This document shows positions 63,174 to 64,000 of a stretch of DNA of 64,000 bases, piece after piece. The stretch comes from Verrucomicrobiota bacterium (GTDB lineage: Bacteria > Verrucomicrobiota > Verrucomicrobiia > Verrucomicrobiales > Verrucomicrobiaceae). The notes beneath the pieces were generated by a model that saw only the letters and a list, made by a program, of their open reading frames with translations, did no database searches and was not told where the DNA came from. Both the position numbers and the translations under genes were made by a program. Each line of letters opens with the position of its first letter. The first letter of the stretch is position 1. Location of the stretch: assembly GCA_017301975.1 (NCBI GenBank), contig JAFLEI010000012.1, positions 1 to 64,000 on the forward strand, given 5' to 3'.

Positions 63174-64000
63174 TGCAGAGCATGTCCCCAGTCCTCCAGG
63201 CTTACGCCTCAGGTGAAATCTCGAAGCACGATTTCATCACCGCCATGTATTCGAGCCATCAGCTCCTCTTCAGCTATGCCCAGCGCCTTGCGGAGGTGAA
63301 TCTCGCTGAGATCAGCATCCGTGCGGATGGCATCGTCATGGAGTTCAAGGACCCTCCTGTGCGCATCCTCTGCCCGCAGGGGGACACCCGCATTGCCCCT
63401 GTCGAAACACTGAATTTTGGCGACTATGAAAGAGCAGAGCTGCAAGCCGTTCGGCGGGTCATTTCGCGCGTCGGCGCAGAGAAAGCTCGCTGCATCGACA
63501 TTGGTGCCAACGTAGGCTTTTACAGCCTGGCCATGGCCAGTTGGTTTCCCGGGTTGCAGTGCGATGCTTTTGAGCCCATTCCCACCACCTTTGCCACTCT
63601 CCAGAAAAACCTGGCCCTCAACCATCAGAATCAGGTGCGTGCCCACAACCTCGGACTATCGGACAAAGACGGAGAACTCGTCTTTTTCACCTATCCCAGC
63701 CATTCCGAGGCCGCCTCCATGACCCGCAATCTGGACTCTCCAGATGCATGCGAAGTCCGCTGCTCCGTCCGTCGGCTCGATGACCTGAACATGACCGCCG
63801 ACTTCATCAAATGCGATGTCGAAGGGGCTGAGCTTTCCGTCTTCAAAGGCGCGGAAAAACTCATCTCCAAAGACCGCCCTGCCATCTTCACTGAAATGCT
63901 GCGCAAGTGGTGCGCGCAGTTCGACTATCACCCCAATGAGATCATCCACCTCCTCGGCGGTCATGGCTACGACTGTCTCGCGGTGAGCGCTGCCGGGCTG
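63173..64000 (+). CDS. FkbM family methyltransferase, cut by the window edge
   Basis: ATG at 63173-63175 overlaps the rfbH stop (ATG sharing the A of TGA). The frame stays open to the window end: 276 codons are seen and no stop is reached. The SAM-binding region is CIDIGANVGFYSLAMASWFP, followed by DAFEPIPTTFATLQKNLALN, and the FkbM catalytic-side motif is FIKCDVEGAELSVFKGAEKL. FkbM-type enzymes O-methylate sugars or other small groups, so in this operon it may cap or methylate the dideoxysugar-containing glycan. The first 85 residues are an extra helical/beta part before the methyltransferase core. Confidence 0.9.
   Translation, partial: MQSMSPVLQAYASGEISKHDFITAMYSSHQLLFSYAQRLAEVNLAEISIRADGIVMEFKDPPVRILCPQGDTRIAPVETLNFGDYERAELQAVRRVISRVGAEKARCIDIGANVGFYSLAMASWFPGLQCDAFEPIPTTFATLQKNLALNHQNQVRAHNLGLSDKDGELVFFTYPSHSEAASMTRNLDSPDACEVRCSVRRLDDLNMTADFIKCDVEGAELSVFKGAEKLISKDRPAIFTEMLRKWCAQFDYHPNEIIHLLGGHGYDCLAVSAAGL

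Noticed and set aside
1..64000. CRISPR arrays, tRNA or rRNA genes, insertion sequences, prophage
   Set aside because: No regularly spaced repeats, transposase or integrase motifs, or RNA gene signatures were seen in the window.

Overview
The window looks like the chromosome of a member of the Verrucomicrobia (Verrucomicrobiaceae, Prosthecobacter/Verrucomicrobium-like). This is inferred from gene content: planctomycete/verrucomicrobial-type cytochrome + DUF1549/DUF1553 and DUF1501 proteins in one operon, a giant alpha-2-macroglobulin-like protein, moderately high G+C, and poor Shine-Dalgarno sequences in front of many genes. It is almost fully coding, with no gap above about 300 bases. No RNA gene, CRISPR array, prophage or insertion sequence could be supported.

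Layout. 0-6.4 kb (minus strand): a propeller protein, then a probable operon ending in the redox repressor rex: unknown coiled-coil protein, acylphosphatase, ABC ATPase, ABC permease, TPR protein, rex. 6.5-8.8 kb (plus): folP, an unknown small protein and three tandem paralogous small membrane proteins. 8.8-18.6 kb (minus): a DapA-like aldolase, a haem-binding lipoprotein and a 2706-residue alpha-2-macroglobulin-like protein that has lost its thioester. 18.7-30.7 kb (plus): an exported polysaccharide-pyruvyl-transferase-like protein and a five-gene operon of secreted or envelope proteins (PSCyt/DUF1549/DUF1553, unknown, DUF1501, proline-rich anchored protein, carboxypeptidase-regulatory-like/coiled-coil protein). 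30.8-32.5 kb (minus): a metallo-beta-lactamase-fold hydrolase and a 3-hydroxyisobutyrate-dehydrogenase-like reductase.

32.6-42.7 kb is the most unusual region, a cyanophycin locus. It holds a short CphA paralog lacking the Mur-ligase C-terminal domain, a frameshifted gene related to Bacillus protein-glutamine gamma-glutamyltransferase (Tgl), a convergent operon (ABC exporter, DUF1854 protein, HGSNAT-like membrane acyltransferase) and a full-length CphA. ABC + DUF1854 is a known companion of cyanophycin synthetases in proteobacteria. The transglutaminase relative and the acyltransferase are not companions I know. A pentanucleotide repeat sits between the divergent full-length cphA and exporter starts.

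42.8-48.3 kb: plsY-gpsA, an rRNA-methyltransferase-like gene, two peptide/nickel-type ABC permeases, and a small two-gene module with a nucleotidyltransferase fold. 48.4-54.8 kb (minus): polA, a KefB-type antiporter and an MsbA-type exporter. 54.9-64 kb is a surface-polysaccharide cluster: two tandem GT4 glycosyltransferases (minus), then a UDP-sugar dehydrogenase and epimerase (probably to UDP-GalNAcA), rfbF-rfbG-rfbH (CDP-3,6-dideoxyhexose pathway) and a FkbM methyltransferase cut by the window edge.

All family assignments come from reading motifs by eye; no database search was run.
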